From: Neurospora tetrasperma FGSC 2508
Lineage: Eukaryota; Ascomycota; Sordariomycetes; Sordariales; Sordariaceae
Length of the DNA stretch: 64,000 bases
Reading direction: 5' to 3'
Assembly (NCBI RefSeq): GCF_000213175.1
Contig: NW_009799179.1
Span: 5,305,658 to 5,369,657, forward strand
Translations under genes and position numbers: made by a program
Shown: positions 47,601-60,089 of the stretch, piece after piece
Layout: each line of letters starts with the position of its first letter
How positions within the stretch are numbered: the first letter of the stretch is position 1
Notes under the pieces: generated by a model
Database searches by the model: none
The model's input: the letters and a program-made list of their open reading frames with translations, nothing else
Told to the model about the DNA's origin: nothing

Positions 47601-48792
47601 CGGACGAGTCGGAACATGGTAGTCAGTCAAATGAAGGGTCTGGTCATCGCCGCAAATATCATCTGTCACGCTGATGCGGTATATCAAAAGATGTGGTCCA
47701 TTTACTTTAAATTTGTCTCTGCCGACTGCATCCGTCATGTCAGGTCCTCATATATGCAGTCAACATTCAACTCCATGTCAAGAGGTATCATTTAACGATG
47801 CTAACGCTTTGAAGCGCCGTCGCTACACCGTTCAGTGTGATCTTGGTTTAAAATTTATGGTTCTTTTACAGCTTTTATTCTTCAGCCCACATTGAAGCCT
47901 GGAATCTGTTCGGCCACAAAAACATTGTATGTGCCTACCTGCACGCCTGGTGGATAGTCCGTGAAGGTCAATTATGTGAAAGGGAAATCCATGCACATTA
48001 TCATTGGAATCTTGCTATATGCGCAACGAAACGGGGGCGGGTACATATCTTGAGATTGAACAACAGGGTAAGGTAGTCATCTATATCCTCCAATTTTATA
48101 CGTCGCGGTCATCTTGACGACTTAGCCTCGGTTGCTTCTGCATTGCTGAACGCGAAGATTGGAGGAACTATGTGATAGAAAGCGTCCCCTGGAATGGAGA
48201 TGAGAGAACTTTTCTTTTCTTTTTTCCTCTCCTTGGTCAAGGCTCAAGGGAGTAGGTTGTAGGACAAAAGCCAGCAGTCGGCCAATAAAGCAAATTCAGA
48301 TTGAGGGCACACCAAGGAAAATATGTATATCAAAAAGCCCACAAGCAAAGTACACAGACTAAAGACCGCCAAGTTTATCCATGCAAACCTCAAAGAATCC
48401 ATTCATTGTCCATCAAAAGCGTGGCATTTGACATTTACAAAGCGAACCCCTCAACACCATAGCGTATTCCCAGAGACAGACACCAAAGACATGGTCAATC
48501 AAGCGAGGACGATCAGTAGCCAGTAAACCATATAGTCTAGCCAAGGGTATCTATCATCATACCAATACTCGATACTCAAAAGCCATACTTGAACATCCTT
48601 CATCCGTACAACTCCCCATCCATCCGATTTCAGGCATTTAACTGAGACAACACGGCGCTGTCGTAGTGAACATTGTGTAGAGTACACAACGGGTCAGCCT
48701 ATAAGCGTGCAGTCATTCAGCCGCTGTCGAACCCCTGCTCCATCAACCATCCACCTGAGCCACCCGAATTCCCAAACACCCAAAACGTTTGT
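44695..48792. other. Long intergenic region
   Basis: About 4.1 kb: 5' flank of the large minus gene and 3' flank of spc105. A glutamine-coding CAA/CAG patch near 44705-44765 is in frame with the large gene but has no ATG. An AGGTACCT palindrome lies at 45474-45481. A 64-codon frame at 45772-45966 looks slightly protein-like but has no family. Other open frames are short. I see no RNA gene or transposon remnant. Confidence 0.5.
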
Positions 48793-51700
48793 TTACTTCA
48801 GCGCCACCCCCTGGTCTTGTAGGCCCTGCAGGTGCTGCGGCGTATTCGCACTCCCATTCGCCAACTGTGTCTGCCCAGAATGCCCCACCTTGGCACCCTT
48901 CGCCATCAGCCGCTTGTGCAACTCTAATACGACCTCACTCCATTCCTGTTGCTGCTGTTTCTTTTTGTTGCCGCGAGCTTGCTGCTGTTCCTTTTTCCCA
49001 AGCACTTGCTTCCCGAGCTTATTCTTGAGAAAGTCATTCAACTTGGACTTGGTGAACTGCTCGCCGTAAAGGACCTTGGCGTCTGATGTGACTCTTATGT
49101 CGAGTGCGTCGCTATTCTTGTTGCTGAGAATTTTCTCCAGGACTAGACAAACTTCGACGCGAGTTTGTAGAGGTGCCAAAAGCAGCGAGGAGCGGACTTC
49201 GAGGGTTGTATCAGATGTCCGAGTTACTTTGCTGGGAAAGCTCAGGTTGAGAAGCCGGATCTGCTCGGCTGCTGCGTCGGCTTTGTCCCACGCGTCGCTG
49301 ACAATGGTGAGTAGGCGGTTAACGGATAGAGAGGATTGTGAAAGAGCTTGGAGGTGGCTGCTGATGCATTCGATGAAAAAAATCCTTTCTGGTGTCAAGG
49401 GAATGACGTTGCGTTCGCGCTTGTGTGCGATGTATCGGATGTCGATAGTGGGTCCTTGTTCGTTTTGTTGCTTAAAGGAGGCCAAGTCGAAGGCGAGTTC
49501 GATCTCTCGCTTGTAGGTCATGAACATCACCGAAGCTTCGATCTTGTTAATGGCCCAGCCGGAGTTCTTCTCCAGTTCGTCGACACGAGCTGCTGACATG
49601 TAAGTATCTGCTAGAACTGAACCTGAGCAACACCAAAATGTAAACACGTACCTTTGAGTGAGCTGATCTCCGTCAAGCTCCACCCCCTGCACTCCTCCCG
49701 AATCTTGTCGGCCGCCGTGATATCATCCAAGCACTGCTGCTTCTGATCAGCCAGGGATTGAACGCCCGCCTGATGTTCCTCGACCTGTTGGCGAAGCTCC
49801 TCAATCTTCTTGCTCTTCTCAGCAATGGTCTTGTCAAGCTCGGTAAGCTCCGCGCGAGCAGCCTCAAGGTCCTCAGGGTCGCAGTCCTCAAGCTCCTTTT
49901 CGACAGCCTCAAGATTTTCCAACTCGCGCTCAAGAGCTCCGTACCGCTTGGTCAGACTGGGAAGGACTGATGACAAGAGCTCCTGCTGCTTCCTTAGAAG
50001 CTCGTCGTCCTTGTCCATTCCTTCCGAGATCTTGAAGAGCCCCTCTTTGAGTCCTTCTTGTAGCTTCATGCGCCATTCGTACCACATCGCCTTGCTCAGT
50101 AGCCGCGCGTGGCTCTTGACGTTCTTGAACTGGTTATCCATGAGAAGCTTAAGCTCCGGAGTGGCCGAGATGTACTCCTTGAACAACGGCGGGTTTTCCA
50201 CAAAGGTCTCGGTCTCGATATCGCGCACAATGCGGCGTCCCTCTGAGATGTATTTCTTCAGTTCACGACAGGACTGTTTGATGGTTAGCAATGGACATGA
50301 TATTGTGTTTTGCGAGATTGACCTACATGCTGGTACAATTCTAGCATAGGCACCGTACAGGCACCAGCCACCACGCAACTCTCAAAGGTAACATCCTTAT
50401 CCTCCGCAGATGTGCTGTCTCGAGAAGCCCCTGGGGCAATAGTGTGTCTTCGTTTAGTCGTAGTGAGCTCCATAAACCGAATACTCGTCATGTTGAGGAA
50501 GTCCTGCAGATGAATGCGCTCTCCGTCGTCATCTCGTTGCTCCGCATTCTCATCAATGTGGCCGGTGTGGTCAAAATCCATTGTAATTGTAGGCTGGTCA
50601 TTCGCAACATACTTGAAACGACCCTGATTTCTAGGCGTCATTGTCCTTGTGGGAGAAGAGGGTATAGTTGGTGTGGCAGTATTGTTGCTTGTTTGGTCAA
50701 CAGACTCAGAGACGGTCTCTCTGCCCGTTGTGGTCTCGGCCTTGGACGGAGGCGCCTGCAGCCTGATGTTCTTGACTGGACTGCCTTGATGTCCCTTCAA
50801 ACGTTTTACTCCATCCTTTTCTGGAGTATCTTCATCAATATCCTGGTCCAACTCCACGGGCCGCTTCCCCAAAAGACCTCTTGCACTTCCTACGGCCAAG
50901 CTCTTTCGGCCACGTAAAGGCTTTTTCTTGGGCGTGAGCCCCTGAATCATCTCCATCAAATTGACAGTGGCATCTCGCTCTCCATCCGCTTCTCGATCCA
51001 AGATCCGGCGACTGTTCTCTCTTTCTTCTTCCTCTCGCCTCTCTTTGTCAAGCTCAGCTTCCATCATTCGCGGGTCCGCAAAGGCCACAGCTCGGCGTTG
51101 GCCATCGGGTTGACTGGGAACAAAGTCAGGAGCTGTCTCTCCAATGGAATCTCGGCGATCGATAATTTCTGCAACTTTAGGCGAGCCCAATCCCGGTCGG
51201 TCAGCGCCAACTCCAGAAAGACGGCGGTTCTGTGGTGTCAACACAATGCGTGGAGTGTTAAGCCCAGTAGAGGGATCCTGACGGAAGAGCTTCGATTTCA
51301 GGCTGAGTGGTGTGGTTTTCGCCATGGGCGAAGCCGCGCGTATAGGTGAACTTGATCGGCTCCCAATCATTCTAGGTGCAGGTTTTGATACCGGAGTGCC
51401 CAGCTGTGTCTCTGGAGCCTTTCCTGGCGAGGGCTGTCTTGCAAGAGGGCGCCTGTCCGGAGAGCTTCGAGTAGGCAGAATCCTAGTGGGTGAGCTCCTC
51501 AACGGCGAGCTCTGTAATGGCGAGCTTGGTGCGTCATTAGACAGCCCCGCCGCTGCCACTGAGCTCGCAGGCGACAAACTTTGACGGAGACCATTGTTCT
51601 GGAAGGCAGCAAGGCCAGGGCTTCCATTCTCATCTACAACCGCCGATCTCTGCCGCTTAGGAGAAGTTCGAATCACAGCCGTAGATGTGAGAGGACGGAC

Positions 51701-53434
51701 ATTCTCTTTAGCTGTAGGCCCCGTGATTGGTTGGCTTGTCGAGCCTTGCTGAGGAGTTGGGGCTGTTTTGATGATCCCACCCACTACCGCTGTAATGTCC
51801 ATCGCTTGGGTGTCATTTGCCTCGTTTCCAGGCCTGTCCCGTAGAATTTGGCCAACACTGACAGTCATATCCATCATGGAAGCCTCGTCTTCTTCATCAT
51901 TCGTTCCATTGTTCGTCGTCGGCCGAGATTCCTGAAGAGCGTTGCCGAACGAGGTCCCGCCCAACACTGCACCAATTGCCGTGGTTATCTCCATTGACAT
52001 GTCCTCATTAGCATCCGTATCGAACTGGCTCACATCCGAAACCCTGCTGTGTTGGTTTCCTCGTACTGCTGTTGGAAGCTCCATGGTTCTATCACCACGC
52101 GACGTTGTTGAAACTTCAAGCGACCTGGCAGCCGGTCTAGCGGAATGCTCTTGAATGGTTGATGGTATTGGTTGTGCAATTATTCCTCCTATTGCCTTGG
52201 TAACGTCCATCGACATGTCCATGTCATCGCCATCGTCTCCCTCAGGCGATGGACTCATCCGTCGGATGATCCCACCCACGGCAGTGGTCATATCCATATC
52301 CGCATCCATATCCGTGTCCGGTACCTGATCAGCCTGTGTGGGATTGGAACGGGTGTGCTGACCACTGCCTTGGCTTGAGCTTCCCTGCGCATTGTTTTTC
52401 TTTCCCCATCCTGCGAACCCAGCAATAACCTCTTCGTCTTCATCCAGTCGTTGGGTTACAGCTCTTCGGGCCGCAAGTCGGAGATTCTCATCCAAGTCCC
52501 CGCTCGAGTCTGCGCTGAAATGCGAGCGTGGTGTTGCTATAGAGGCCGAGGTCAACTCTTCTGCTTCTACCGTCATCATAGTGCCGTCCTCAACATCTGA
52601 GTCATCGCTTGACCCGGTCATCTCCTCCGCTTGAATCTCGGCGACACTATCGGCATGCTCAAGGTCGGAATCGTACGCAATGGTGTCATCTTCGGCGTTA
52701 TCGGGCGAAGGCAGTGGTTTCGAAGCTTCCAAGGTCGAAGGGGCAGGGGATGGAGCGGTGGTCGAAGATGATGCGCGGCGTGTTGTATCTGTAGACGTAG
52801 TTGAATCTTGGGGAAGTTCGATCTCATGAAAGGTGTGCAGGGTGGCTTCGGCGGCAAAGGACACTCTCCTGTTGGCCAGTGACTTTCTGCGCGCTTCCCT
52901 TCGCTCGTTGTTGTCCTTCTCAACCTGTGCCCGCTCCTTTTCCTCGCGCTCTCGGGCAGCTGCTTGCTGCTCCTCCTCAGTGCGTACGGCTACCCTGGTC
53001 CCGCCCTCGCCGCTGTCAAATGAGCTCGTCGATTGATCGGTGCCGCTGACCTGGCTTCCGGATTGTCGCGATTTAAATGTAGGGATTTCTGGGAGCGAGG
53101 TCGGCTTGAGAATGGACCTTGGGGGTGGACGTGATGGTACGGCCAGAGACTACAGTGAGATGGCTATTAAGTGTCATGTCTAACTACCTAACCAGAAAGG
53201 GTTCAGGGGTGCTGATGAACGTACGGCTCTGCGATTACCATTGCCTGACTTGAATATGTCAAGACTACCTGGCCCCATGCTCTTACTGCGCATCTTCTTG
53301 CGACCAGCGCCCATAGCGCCGATATCAACAGTTGCATTGTCCTTCTCTGCCCTTTTCTTCGTCGGTGAGCCGCCGCTTATCGATTTGCGCGGGATCCGCG
53401 TCGGGGGAAGCGTAACATCTTGTTGCGACGTCAT
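48793..53434 (-). CDS. spc105: Kinetochore scaffold Spc105/Spc7 (KNL1)
   Basis: Four exons (53434-53225, 53149-50327, 50273-49652, 49589-48793) give 1483 aa. Residues 164-168 are RRVSF followed by AAEATLHTF, the PP1-docking site of the family. At about residues 355-526 lie six MELT-like units (for example MDMTTAVGGII, MSMDVTKAIGGII, MSMEITTAIGAVL, MDITAVVGGII), which when phosphorylated by Mps1 recruit Bub3-Bub1. Exon 2 ends and exon 3 begins in the conserved Spc7 domain (VAGACTVPMLELYQH, then SCRELKKYISEGRRIVRDIE). A long coiled coil follows, then an RWD-type C-terminal region for Mis12-complex binding. The last acceptor was chosen at 49590, giving a 62-bp intron and LKARVDELEKNSGW, which fits relatives better than two upstream AGs in the same frame. 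The protein links the KMN network to checkpoint control. Confidence 0.93.
51780..52300 (-). repeat. MELT-motif array within spc105
   Basis: Six divergent copies of an M-D/E-x-T-x-A-x-G-x-I unit, spaced by about 25-45 residues, are visible in the translated sequence, and on the DNA as recurring TGTCCAT and CCGC/CGGT patches. The copies differ, but the Met, acidic residue, Thr and Gly are kept. Confidence 0.8.
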
Positions 53435-54211
53435 GTCGACTTTCTGCCGTTCACGGGTTTGGCTCTTCCTCTCCCAATTCTCAATTGGAGTCTCGTATGT
53501 GATGTCCGTTTTTCATGGGCGACAGATGAAGTGGCGCACCAGCATCGACGAAGTGTGGGCAGATGATTGTATAGTTACATTGGACGTTCTTTTCCTAGGT
53601 TTGGTAGTTGGACGCGACTTGCCCCTGCTTGGCGGCGCGCATCCGCATGACATTCCACAATCTTTGGATTCAGGCTAGGTCGGGCAGGTCCTCCAGCCGC
53701 AAGGGTCCCGTCGGCGGGGCAGACTTGTTTACTTTTGCAACAGTGAACACGCGAATGGTAGGGGGGTGAAGGGCGCCGTAAACACAAATCTCAGGGCGCT
53801 GTTTCACGACCCAAACTGCCCCGGCAACTCGTAGGTACCTACTGAGTGCGGAGGGGGGGGGACTGTGGTGCGCGGTTCTGGACATGTCCCGCTATCAGCC
53901 AGTCGCAAGTGGATAGTGCGCGAGGCATGTGTGGCTAAGGCACACTTGTGGCTGGTGTGGTGCAATTGCTGGTGGTTCGAGCGCCAAGACACCCCTCAGT
54001 GGGCAGAGTTTTGCGGTGCTGGCTAAGGTGCCTGGTGGTCAAGGCGGCTCAAGTGTGGCTTTGCACCGCCGCTTCCACACTTTTTCGGATTTCAAGCCCC
54101 AAAAAATATCCCCAACTGGCAAAATTGTGAGCCCCGTGGAATTTCGACCTTCCTGCCAATCTCACCTCTCACGTACCATAGCACCATCTTGGGCATCACC
54201 CGACCGGCAAG
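53435..54211. promoter_or_regulatory. Divergent promoter of spc105 and rps11
   Basis: About 780 bases separate the two start codons. It holds both core promoters, an AGGTACCT palindrome at 53833-53840 and C/T-rich stretches before the ribosomal protein gene, as is usual for such genes. No further gene is seen. Confidence 0.6.
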
Positions 54212-55209
54212 ATGGCTACCGAACTGACCGTGCAGAGCGAGCGCGCTTTCCAGAAGCAGCCTCACAGTGAGTTTTTGCACCTGGGAGGAAATGCAGGGGA
54301 AAAGATAACAATGGGGAAATTGGGCGCGCTGACAAGCTTCGATTTTCAAAGTCTTCCTCAACAGCAAGACCAAGGTCAAGTCTGCCCGTCCGGGTAAGGG
54401 TGGCCGGAGATGGTACAAGGACGTCGGCCTGGGTTTCCGTACCCCCGCTGCCGCCATTGAGGGCCAGTACATCGGTACGTTTTCATGAACACCCGTGAAA
54501 CGAACGTCTATCAGATCAGCCCGACTCTTCCTCGACCGTCCGCCGGCTTTGTTGCGAAATGCGAACCGACGAGTACAGAACATGCGACAGCACGAAATAT
54601 TGAAGGCGAACAACACGCAACGCGATACAACAAGAGCAAAATCACGAGCAAGCGAGCGGTGACGGCAAGGAAGGGGGGCGATTTGACGAGAGACGAAATG
54701 AGACGAGAAGGAGGAGCAAATGGCTGATATGAATTGCCTATTACTACAGACAAGAAGTGCCCCTTCACCGGCCAGGTCTCCATCCGCGGCCGTATTTTGT
54801 CCGGTACCGTCGTTTCCACCAAGATGCACCGCACCATCATCATCCGTCGCGAGTACCTCCACTTCATCCCCAAGTACAACCGTTACGAGAAGCGCCACAA
54901 GAACCTCGCCGCCCACGTCTCCCCCGCTTTCCGTGTTGAGGAGGGTGACAAGGTTACCGTTGGCCAGTGCCGTCCCCTTTCCAAGACTGTACGTCCACAT
55001 CCCGATATCAACCCTCCCGAGGGGCCGAGAACGACTCCTGAAATCTGGCGCGAAACACCAAACGCGTCAGGCTATTTCGAGCGATCAACCGGCTCTCTCT
55101 CTTTTTTTTTTGTGGCGAGGCTGACACGATATGCTTACAGGTCCGCTTCAACGTTCTCCGCGTCCTTCCCCGCACCGGCAAGTCCGTCAAGAAGTTCGCC
55201 AAGTTCTAA
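54212..55209 (+). CDS. rps11: 40S ribosomal protein uS17 (S11)
   Basis: Exons 54212-54266, 54352-54474, 54750-54988 and 55141-55209 give 161 aa, the usual length for eukaryotic S11. The joined protein begins [20 protein letters not shown] and contains the highly conserved stretches [35 protein letters not shown] and [20 protein letters not shown], ending [11 protein letters not shown]. uS17 binds 18S rRNA in the body of the small subunit. Codon use is extremely biased to C-ending codons and AAG for Lys, as expected for a highly expressed gene. Intron 2 is long (275 bp); I looked for a box C/D snoRNA in it and found no good C box. The first exon is short and basic-rich. Confidence 0.97.
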
Positions 55210-57781
55210 ATGCAGTCTATGAGAATGCTGAAGGGTGGGGGCTTTTCGGAATTGAGCATTTCTGGCGCGGTTCTTGCTTTGAGGGCTTGTTAAATCAGTT
55301 ACAATGGGCCGGTCCGGCAGGGGAAAACTGCACGAAACAGTACACAAGTAAAAATGTGTCGTAGAGGCAGTGCCGACTGAATGAAATCCGCCGAATGAAC
55401 TTTGACGAAGAGTCAAAACAAAATGGATATGATACCTTGTTTCGGTGGTTTTGGCAACACTTCATGAGCCCATACGTTGTACTTGTCACGAGCTGCTGGT
55501 TACTGATGAAGAGTTCTGATATCAAAAGAACCCATATGCCTTTCATGGATCAGAGAACGATATACGGACAATCACGATGTTCGCGTCAAGACTGTTCCAA
55601 CTACGATAACGCCACGACACAACACGACATGTCACGACATTCAATGCGAAGCCCGAGATGGGGATCGATGGACGACATTGAGCAGCTGACACAAAAAGGC
55701 ATACGCGCTACTTACTACCTTGTAGTCATTTAGTCGAATAGAATCATGATGAGCCAATGTGACACCTACAATACTCGTGCATTTGTGAAATAAAGTTTCA
55801 GAAGGCTATCTGAAAGTCCCCTTCCAGTACAAATTGCGATGGCAGTTACTCTTAATTCCCCGGCCACTCGCCACTCCCCTGCTCAACGTCAAACCTCTCG
55901 ATCTCAGACAAGGTGTTCTTCCAATTCATTAGTAGAGAAAGGGAAACGGGAACCCAATTACAAACGAACCCATGGAATCGAAGACAGTTTGGCAGGCTTG
56001 ATTTGTCTATGACTAGATGCACTTAAGTAAGTACTCTCTTCCAGAGAAAGTCTCCAGGCTTGTATTCCAGGCTGAGTGTGGCACAAGCTTTTATGCTCAC
56101 GGGTATACTACACTACACGCACCGCGGACTATGGAAGTACACAAGTTCTTCTATTTAGTCTAAGAATGAACAAGGCGAACCACGGCGACAACTCTTCGTA
56201 TCTATGATCCACAAACAAATAAAAAAATAAAAAGGTCGAGAAAGTTATCTGAAAGTTAACCTGTGCTTGTGATTTCTTGTAGTAATAAGATAGGTAAACT
56301 CTCTGCTTCATCGGGGTTCCATTGTTTATAGTAAAATCCACGTGAGGGAGGTGTCGCTTACTTTGTAGTCTAGTTCGCCGTCAGAACTCTCGATTATAGA
56401 CAAATTCTAGACAACACAGTTTTAGACATTGGTTGAATGGGAAAAATGGTGGTACAGTACAATTCCATGCCCCGTTTTGCGTTTTCTGCACTTTTGGATG
56501 CCACTTGCTGTGTCGTACATAAAGATAAGAAAGTAGATATTATTCCCAGACGGGACCAAAGGTTTTCAATTAGAGCGAGGGGTATCAAACCCAAGTTTTC
56601 TTATCATCAATTTTACTACCTTGGGGTGCAGGCCAAAAAAAGGTACGGAAGCCTTTCCTTAACACGAGGCAAGAGTTAATTTGATGTTTGATCTATAGCA
56701 CTGACTGCCATGCCATGTTTCCAAGTTTTCACACCATCAAAAAGTGGAATGCACCTTGATCGAAATGTAGTACACATCTTATACGCATACCGACGGAATC
56801 TGCGAATACAGCAAGGAAAGGGAGTGCAGTGGTACAGGGGAACCAAAATATTACAACAAAACCATCTAGACTAGAAAGTGGTGGAACCGCGATCATTGCA
56901 AGCGGTTCGATCAGTGTACACCAACCTAACTACATTAATTTGTTCTTTTCTCCTTTTCGTTGCATAGTAGGAGTATAGGATGCTCCCTACCTGTTAACTG
57001 ATTCCCTACAGCACGCCTCAATCCTCCTAGCGTCCCATCAACATGAGCGGACACAAACGCACGCCGATATGATCAGTTATCCTCATCCTGAATGACCATT
57101 ATTCAAAGAGTCACTAGAAAACAACCCATACTCAAGCCCACCACCTCGTCGCTTGTACCACCGTTTGAATCTTCGGGCTGAACTAGGCCGTCCCGTGCGC
57201 TACGTGGAAGGATAGCAGCAAGGCATTTCGCTCTAATGGGTCTCCTTGGGGTTGAGTTTACAGTGACGGCTTCTCAATGCTTCAAGAGCCCTGTGGGCAA
57301 ATAATGTGCGCTGGACGGTTTGACTAGCGCTACCCTTACCTTCCCGCGGTGAGCAACAAATCTTCCTTAGCAGAAGTCCAGTGATGAACTCTCTCAGAAT
57401 GGGCTGGGCCAGACTTTACTGTGGCGTTCCATCAACTCGTCAACGGTTTTGTGGGGTAAAAAGGAACTTTGGATATTTTTGAAGCTACGCCCTTCAGACT
57501 AAGTGGTGAGCAAAGTCGTGTCTTGCCAGCTAGTCCACAAGCAGTGTGATACAAGTGCATTCGTTCTCGTACCGATCTATAGGTTCTGGAGGGAAACAAA
57601 TCTATTCGTATCTCTGCATAGCCGCGTCCTCGGAGTGGGCTTTAATGAGGGCTTTATCGTCCTCCTCGGTTCCATGAGTCCATGGACCTCCACGCTTGTC
57701 TACCAGGCTTTGATTTCGTCCCTCCAGGTCTTGCTGTGTTTGTTGCGCTGATTGCAAGGAAGCGTTGGTACCAGTATCCGC
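55210..57781. other. Intergenic, convergent 3' flanks of rps11 and ssr4
   Basis: About 2.6 kb, AT-richer than its surroundings between 56100 and 57000. No coding signal, repeat array or RNA gene is recognised. An A/T-rich stretch near 56214-56235 has no further structure. Confidence 0.5.
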
Positions 57782-60089
57782 CTAGACAGGTGGAGTGTTC
57801 CCGGCGCTACCAAGCCCAGCTCCGGGAGAGGACTGGTCAGCACCGGCACTATGGCTGACGCCGTGGAAGGCATCCCCAAACGCAGAGTCCTCCATATCCA
57901 TGTTCAGATCTCCCAAATCATCGCCACCTGGCCCAACGCTAGGCGGGTCGTAGCCAGCGAGGGCCTCGCCGGCGGTATCGAGATCGCCTAGTGAGCTGAA
58001 GTCAATACCTTCGCCTGATGGGGTGGGCGCCACTGATGCGGGTTTACTCGGAGGTTGGGTAACCTGTTGAGCAGGAACGCCAACAGCATCACTGTGGCCA
58101 GCCGTCGTTGGCGGTTGGGGGATAGAGGCAGTTGTGGCACCCGAAGGGTTAGAAGCAGCGGGCACTTGATCGGGCGCAGATGTTGCAACCTTCGCTGAGG
58201 CTTCTGCGTCAGCGTCCTCCATACTAATGTCATCCCCACCCTGATTAGTTGCAGGTGGTAGAGGTGAGGCCACGTTGGGGGCTGAAGGAGTGGCAGCACT
58301 CGAAGGGTTCGCCGAAAGATTCAGAGCTTGAGGGGTTGATGCTGTCGAGAAACCGCCGGCAGTATTCATTTGGTCAAGCAGGCCGGCCGCGGTACCTCCC
58401 ATATCAATGTCGGAATCACCAATGATTGCACCGCTAGCTTGAGAGCCGGCTTGCGATGGCTGGCGAGACATGGGAGGGGCCTGTCCTACCGGTGGAAGGC
58501 TGGGTTCTGGCTCAGGAGCTGACTCTTGGTAGCCACCATCCTCAACTCGATGAACATCATGGACAACCGTGGCAGGCTTTCCCACAATCTTTTCAACGCT
58601 GGCAAGAATCTCTTCCAATGCTTTGGCGTTCCTTTGACCCTGCGGGCTACTGCCATCCTCGTCATCTTCGAGACGTCCCTCAAGGCGCCAGGCTTCCGAA
58701 CCAGTTTCTTGAACCGCGAAACGCAAATCTTGTTCTGCTTGCATGATAGCCGAATGCTTTCTCAGGCTCGCTAGAGCCTTCTCGTGGTCGGCCTTCATCC
58801 GCGCAATCTCTTCCATGTCGGCCTTGTTTTTCTCCAATACACGCTTGCGAAATTCGTCTGCCACCCCTGGGGCCAAGTGTCCCGTATAAGGCTTTTTAGG
58901 CCCATGATCTACCGCCTCGGTACTCTGTGCCTCAAAAATACCCTCTGTAAGCGAGGCGAGCGCGCCTTTGCGTCCCAGTCCCAGGTCGGAAACTTCTATC
59001 TGGCCAATTTGATAGGGAGAAGACAAGATTTCCTCCATCCATTCGTGATTTTGTTGATACCGAGCGATGCTCACCTCGCGTAGCGTAAGGTGGTCGAAAA
59101 GGTCACCACGGGACACATCCTCCTCGTCATCAAAAGCACCTTCCAAGCTTTGCAGCTGGCCTCCTGCCATCTGGCTCGGATGTGCTCCTGGTGGCTGTCC
59201 ATGCCCACCCCTGCGCTTGGATGAGCCGGCCACTGCACCCGGATGCGGAGGGTAAGCCATTGTCGGAGGAATGTGGCGAGGCGGCATGGGCGGAGCGTAC
59301 ATCGACTGACCCCGTCCTGGAAGGGGAAGTTGTGGCCAGTTCACACGATCCGATAGCATAAACTCCTTCTTGACGATCTGGCCCATTTGGAAAAGTTGCT
59401 GGCGATAGTTGATGACCTGTTGCATCTGGGGGCTGACGGAAACCATTTGTACGTGGATCCTATCCTGTTTGTCGGCAGGTCCATAATGCACAATCCAGAG
59501 ATTAGGGTCCACCTGTGGTGCATTTGGCACTGGCGCTGGGCCGGGAACGAGGCGAAACCGTTTTCGAGAGTGTATCGTGTGCTGCTCCCCTGGTCTGAAT
59601 CCCGATCGTTGGATGTAAGCCTCGAGCACCTATTCGCCAAAGTTAATTCTCACGCCCAGGAACGCCGCAAGCCCAGAAAGAGTGTCATACCAAACCGTTC
59701 CCGGCAGGCTGATGGTAAAAGATCTCGGGACCCGACCAGATATATCCATCGCTGGAGAACTCAACGCCTCTACGGGCTGAAGGTTGCCATGTCAGGTATA
59801 TGGACCCATCGTTGGGGCAGTCGAGGTATGTCCAGAAGAATGGAGCCGTGTCACGGGCGATTTTGGGTGCGGCCGTCAACCACTTTGTGACCTCTGGTAG
59901 TTCGACCCTAGGCTGAAACGCATAACGGAAGGTTGAAAGGAGGTGCACATGAGGAAGCTATCGGAAAAGTTTGGGTTAGTCGTCTGTAAAGGCATACCAG
60001 TCGGCAAAACGATGCATAATGCAGAGCTATGCTGTCAAGGAACATCATACCAAGTCCTGGTGCACGTTTTGGCTCGGATCGCCAGCCAT
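57782..60089 (-). CDS. ssr4: SWI/SNF and RSC chromatin-remodelling subunit Ssr4
   Basis: Exons 60089-60051, 59957-59691 and 59629-57782 give 717 aa; both donors are GTATGA. The N-terminal 200 residues carry the Ssr4 domain: LLSTFRYAFQPRVELPEVTK, APFFWTYLDCPNDGSIYLTW, PEIFYHQPAGNGLVLEAYIQ across the second splice, and a Trp/Tyr-rich segment ending NLWIVHYGP. Residues about 220-260 are Pro/Gly-rich. Then a conserved helical part begins with GDLFDHLTLREVSIARYQQN, includes EEILSSPY, and is followed by a coiled coil. The C-terminal 250 residues are Ala/Pro/Ser-rich and disordered with an acidic end. In S. pombe Ssr4 is a shared subunit of SWI/SNF and RSC that positions nucleosomes at promoters; fungal Ssr4 has no animal counterpart that I know of. 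Confidence 0.9.

Noticed and set aside
49611-49651. A 41-bp final intron in spc105
   Set aside because: The AG giving 41 bp keeps frame, but 41 bp is shorter than usual fungal introns and adds ADTYMSA, which does not fit relatives. A later AG gives 62 bp and the expected LKARVDELE.
54475-54749. A snoRNA in the long rps11 intron
   Set aside because: CTGA occurs near the end, but no good C box (RTGATGA) or terminal stem could be found.
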